From: an uncultured Oscillospiraceae bacterium
GTDB lineage: Bacteria; Bacillota; Clostridia; Oscillospirales; Oscillospiraceae
DNA: 64,000 bases
Assembly (NCBI GenBank): GCA_947629915.1
Contig: CANRFN010000011.1
Span: 1-64,000 of the forward strand
Reading direction: 5' to 3'
Below are positions 61,000 to 64,000 of the stretch, piece by piece. A model generated the notes under the pieces. That model ran no database searches and was not told the DNA's origin. It was given only the letters and a program-made list of their open reading frames with translations. Both the position numbers and the translations under genes were made by a program. How positions within the stretch are numbered: position 1 is the stretch's first letter; each line of letters starts with the position of its first letter.

Positions 61000-62038
61000 C
61001 ACCCTGGCCCTGGTGGACCAGCTGGCAGACCACCACTGCCTCCCCCTGGAGGGGTACCAGCAGCTCATTGAGGACACCTCCGAACTGGCGGCATCCTCTC
61101 TCGCCAAGCTGGCCGATCAGGTCCGCCGCCCCATCTACGGCAACAAGGTGTACCTCCGGGGGCTCATCGAGATCAGCAGCATCTGCAGCCGCAACTGCCT
61201 GTACTGCGGGATCCGCTGCGGCAACCCCAATGCGGAGCGGTACCGGCTCACCCCGGAGGAGATCCTGGCCTGCGCGGAAGAGGGCCATGCGCTGGGCTTT
61301 CGCACCTTTGTCCTCCAGGGCGGCGAGGACCCTTGGTTCATAGACGAGCGGCTGGAGGCCCTGCTGCACACCCTGAAGCGCCGCTTTCCGGACTGTGCGG
61401 TGACCCTGTCCCTGGGAGAGCGGAGCCGGGAGAGCTATCAGCGCCTCTATGACGCCGGCGCGGACCGCTATCTGCTCCGCCACGAGACCGCGGACCCGGC
61501 GCTGTACGCCAAACTCCATCCCCCGGAGATGTCCTGGGAGAACCGGATGCAGTGCCTCCGGGACTTGAAGGACATCGGATACCAGGTGGGCTGCGGCTTC
61601 ATGGTGGGTGCGCCGTATCAGACCGCAAGGCAGCTGGCCATGGACCTGAAGTTCGTGGAGCAGTTCCACCCGGACATGTGCGGCATCGGCCCCTTTGTCC
61701 CCCACCACGACACCGTCTTCCGGGACCAGCCCGCCGGTGGCGCGGCACTCACCATCAAGCTGCTGTCCATCCTGCGGCTGATCCACCCCAAGATGCTGCT
61801 GCCGGCCACCACCGCTCTCGGCACCATCGATCCCCACGGCCGGGAGAAGGGCATTCTCACCGGGGCAAACGTGGTGATGCCCAACCTGTCCCCGGTGGGC
61901 GTGCGCCGGAAGTACTCCCTTTACGACAACAAGATCTGCACGGGGGACGAGTCCGCCCAGTGCAGAGCCTGTCTGGAGGCGCGGCTCCGCACCATCGGCT
62001 TTGAGACCGTGGTGGACCGGGGCGATGTGGCAAAATAG
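60980..62038 (+). CDS. hydE: [FeFe]-hydrogenase maturase HydE (radical SAM)
   Basis: 352 aa. CSRNCLYCGIRCGN holds the CxxxCxxC 4Fe-4S site of radical SAM enzymes, following the N-terminal YGNKVYLRGLIEISSI. HETADPALYAKLHPPEMSW, GCGFMVGAPYQT and GIGPFVPHHDT are typical of HydE. It helps to build the azadithiolate bridge of the H-cluster. GTG start inside the end of the regulator gene. Confidence 0.94.
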   Translation: MKRTPPDTLALVDQLADHHCLPLEGYQQLIEDTSELAASSLAKLADQVRRPIYGNKVYLRGLIEISSICSRNCLYCGIRCGNPNAERYRLTPEEILACAEEGHALGFRTFVLQGGEDPWFIDERLEALLHTLKRRFPDCAVTLSLGERSRESYQRLYDAGADRYLLRHETADPALYAKLHPPEMSWENRMQCLRDLKDIGYQVGCGFMVGAPYQTARQLAMDLKFVEQFHPDMCGIGPFVPHHDTVFRDQPAGGAALTIKLLSILRLIHPKMLLPATTALGTIDPHGREKGILTGANVVMPNLSPVGVRRKYSLYDNKICTGDESAQCRACLEARLRTIGFETVVDRGDVAK

Positions 62039-62103
62039 GCTCCAAAACATTATCAATTCTGCGGGTAAGAGCGATCTGAACCCCAAGAAAGGAAAGTATC
62101 AAC

Positions 62104-63552
62104 ATGGCAACATACAACCCCAAATCCCTCCACGCGGAGGACTTCATCCACGATGGCGAGATCCAGGAGACCCTGGCCTGGGCAGAGGCCAACAAGAACA
62201 ACGTGGCCCTCATCGATGAGATCCTGGAGAAGGCCCGTCCCAAGCCCACCGCCACCGGATGCGTCTGCGCCGGTCTCACCCACCGGGAGGCCTCCCTGCT
62301 GCTGGCCTGCGAGATCCCCGAGAAGGTGAAGCGGATGGAGGAGATCGCCGAGGAGATCAAGCTGGCCTTCTACGGCAACCGCATCGTGATCTTCGCCCCC
62401 CTGTACCTCTCCAACTACTGCGTCAACGGGTGTGTGTACTGCCCGTATCACGCCAAGAACCGCACCATTCCCCGCCGGAAGCTCACCCAGGACGAGGTCC
62501 GGGCAGAGGTCATCGCACTGCAGGACATGGGCCACAAGCGGCTCGCCATTGAGGCCGGGGAGGACCCGGTGCACAACCCCATCGAGTACATCCTGGATTG
62601 CATCCACACCATCTACGGCGTCCACCACAAGAACGGCGACATCCGCCGGGTGAACGTGAACATCGCCGCCACCACCGTGGAGGAGTATCAGATGCTGAAG
62701 GCCGCGGGCATCGGCACCTATATTCTCTTCCAGGAGACATACCACAAGGAGAGCTATGAGACCCTCCACCCCACCGGCCCCAAGCACAACTACGCATGGC
62801 ACACCGAGGCCATGGACCGGGCCATGGACGGCGGAATCGATGACGTGGGTCTGGGGGTGCTCTTCGGCCTGGAGATGTACAAGTACGAGTTCGCCGGCCT
62901 CATCATGCACGCGGAGCACCTGGAGGCGGTGCACGGGGTGGGGCCCCACACCATCAGCGTGCCCCGTCTGAAGCGGGCGGACGACATCAACCCGGACGAT
63001 TTCGACAACGGCATCTCGGACGACATCTTCGCCAAGATCACCGCCTGCATCCGCCTGGCAGTCCCCTACACCGGCATCATCATCTCCACCCGGGAGACGG
63101 AGGCCGTGCGCTCCCGACTGCTCCGGCTGGGCGTCTCCCAGGTGAGCGGTGGCTCCCGCACCTCTGTGGGCGGCTACACCGAGGAGGAGCGCCCCCACGA
63201 CACCGAGCAGTTTGACGTCTCCGATCAGCGGTCCCTGGACGAGGTGGTCCGCTGGCTCATGGAGAACGGGCACATCCCCTCCTTCTGCACCGCCTGCTAC
63301 CGGGAGGGCCGCACGGGAGACCGGTTCATGTCCCTCTGCAAAAACGGCCAGATCCTGAACTGCTGCCATCCCAACGCCCTCATGACTCTCTCCGAGTACC
63401 TGGAGGACTACGCCTCCCCAGAGACCAAGGCCGTGGGCTACGACATGGTCCAGCGGGAGCTGCAGCGGATCCCCAAGGAGAAGGTGCGCCAGATCGCCGA
63501 AGACAACATCAAGGCCATCCGCAATTCCAACCGCCGAGACTTCCGGTTCTAA
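62104..63552 (+). CDS. hydG: [FeFe]-hydrogenase maturase HydG (radical SAM tyrosine lyase)
   Basis: 482 aa. Radical SAM motif CVNGCVYCPYHAKN (CxxxCxxC) at ~107-114; ThiH-like barrel with AIEAGEDPVHNPIEYIL, ILFQETYHKESYETLHPTGPK and GVGPHTISVPR. The C-terminal auxiliary-cluster motif is FCTACYREGRTGDRFM... CCHPNALMTL. It cleaves tyrosine to give the CO and CN ligands of the H-cluster. ATG follows AAAGGAAAG. Confidence 0.96.
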   Translation: MATYNPKSLHAEDFIHDGEIQETLAWAEANKNNVALIDEILEKARPKPTATGCVCAGLTHREASLLLACEIPEKVKRMEEIAEEIKLAFYGNRIVIFAPLYLSNYCVNGCVYCPYHAKNRTIPRRKLTQDEVRAEVIALQDMGHKRLAIEAGEDPVHNPIEYILDCIHTIYGVHHKNGDIRRVNVNIAATTVEEYQMLKAAGIGTYILFQETYHKESYETLHPTGPKHNYAWHTEAMDRAMDGGIDDVGLGVLFGLEMYKYEFAGLIMHAEHLEAVHGVGPHTISVPRLKRADDINPDDFDNGISDDIFAKITACIRLAVPYTGIIISTRETEAVRSRLLRLGVSQVSGGSRTSVGGYTEEERPHDTEQFDVSDQRSLDEVVRWLMENGHIPSFCTACYREGRTGDRFMSLCKNGQILNCCHPNALMTLSEYLEDYASPETKAVGYDMVQRELQRIPKEKVRQIAEDNIKAIRNSNRRDFRF

Positions 63553-63601
63553 GCATCCCTCACCCATCATCACTTCCCCAGAGAAAGGAGTTTGTCTTTC
63601 C

Positions 63602-64000
63602 ATGTCCCTCAACGACACCGTCTCCGCCGAGCGGGTGCACATCGGCTTTTTCGGCCTGCGGAATGCGGGCAAATCCAGTCTGGTAAACGCCATCTCCAAC
63701 CAGGAGCTGTCTCTGGTCTCAGACATCGCAGGCACCACCACGGACCCGGTGAAGAAGGCCATGGAGATCCTGCCCCTGGGGCCGGTGGTGCTGGTGGACA
63801 CCCCGGGCCTGGACGACACCGGGGAATTGGGCGCCCAGCGGGTGCGCCGGGCCCAGCAGATCCTGGCCCAGGCGGACATCGCGGTTCTGGTGGCCACCGC
63901 CGGCCGGCCCCTCACCCAGGAGGAGCGCTCTCTCCGGGCTCTCCTCACAGACCGGAAGATCCCCTGCCTCACGGTATACAACAAGGCAGATTTGCTGGAG
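63602..64000 (+). CDS. hydF: [FeFe]-hydrogenase maturation GTPase HydF, 5' part
   Basis: 133 codons up to the window edge. G1 is FFGLRNAGKSS (residues ~16-26), the switch IAGTTTDPVKKAMEI, G3 VDTPGLDDTGELG and G4 YNKADLLE. HydF is the scaffold that assembles and delivers the diiron subcluster. ATG follows AAAGGAG. The Fe-S C-terminal domain lies beyond the window. Confidence 0.95.
   Translation, partial: MSLNDTVSAERVHIGFFGLRNAGKSSLVNAISNQELSLVSDIAGTTTDPVKKAMEILPLGPVVLVDTPGLDDTGELGAQRVRRAQQILAQADIAVLVATAGRPLTQEERSLRALLTDRKIPCLTVYNKADLLE

Noticed and set aside
60565..64000. Hydrogenase structural gene (hydA)
   Set aside because: Only maturation genes are seen; no H-cluster cysteine motifs are present within the window.

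Overview
This 64 kb window is high-G+C DNA from an anaerobic Clostridia-type bacterium, most likely a gut Oscillospiraceae/Eubacteriales relative (inference). The evidence is the canonical Firmicutes order rimP-nusA-rnpM-ylxQ-infB-rbfA-nrnA-truB-ribF, CIRCE/HrcA operators, a two-AUG-family of SD-rich leaders with GTG/TTG starts, ferredoxin-type aldo/keto reductases, and the [FeFe]-hydrogenase maturation genes hydE/G/F. No rRNA or tRNA genes and no prophage were seen. Almost every long open frame opposite a real gene is a shadow of G+C-rich codon use.

Layout. 1-1101: a frameshifted ECF sigma factor and the start of its membrane anti-sigma partner, with foreign-looking sequence at the extreme left edge. 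1197-2694: trans-translation and folding block (ssrA tmRNA, cyclophilin, smpB). 3003-6105: murI, a DUF1934-like protein, argS. 6187-15518: the translation/RNA operon with a hairpin leader, ending in ribF and a DUF554 membrane protein. 15561-26302: metabolic and accessory genes (GH2 glycosidase, GDPD, NagD-like HAD, Fe-S aldo/keto reductase, nitrilase, esterase, AraC regulator, Tag glycosylase, nitroreductase, polysaccharide deacetylase). 26338-28650: two ~770-bp duplicated modules, each with an identical Hsp20 behind a CIRCE operator, flanking a tyrosine phosphatase. 28789-35221: small-molecule binding, GNAT, a DUF4143 ATPase behind an 11-unit 23-bp tandem-repeat array, an M32 peptidase, a DMT transporter and a second Fe-S aldo/keto reductase.

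35240-38235 is an IS200/IS605-like element with a broken Y1 transposase and a long intact-looking TnpB nuclease. 38377-52072 holds a conserved unknown, a secreted CAP-SLH protein, a flavoprotein/MFS pair, a GNAT with a perfect 93-bp internal duplication, a DDE-transposase-like orphan, a GPH sugar transporter with a prolyl aminopeptidase, and a two-membrane-protein/M20 peptidase operon.

52152-56797 is a minus-strand thiamine salvage operon (thiM-thiE-HAD-thiD-tenA-thiN) with promoter, TPP riboswitch and terminator. No thiL or thiC is seen here; the embedded HAD could supply the thiamine-phosphate phosphatase step that lets thiN finish TPP. 57155-60488 holds an IS-type small coiled-coil protein, a flavodoxin/zinc-ribbon protein and a solitary ATPase. 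60565-64000 is the hydrogenase maturation operon (TM1266-like regulator, hydE, hydG, 5' part of hydF), preceded by a promoter, an unassigned leader RNA region and an intrinsic terminator, suggesting premature-termination control.
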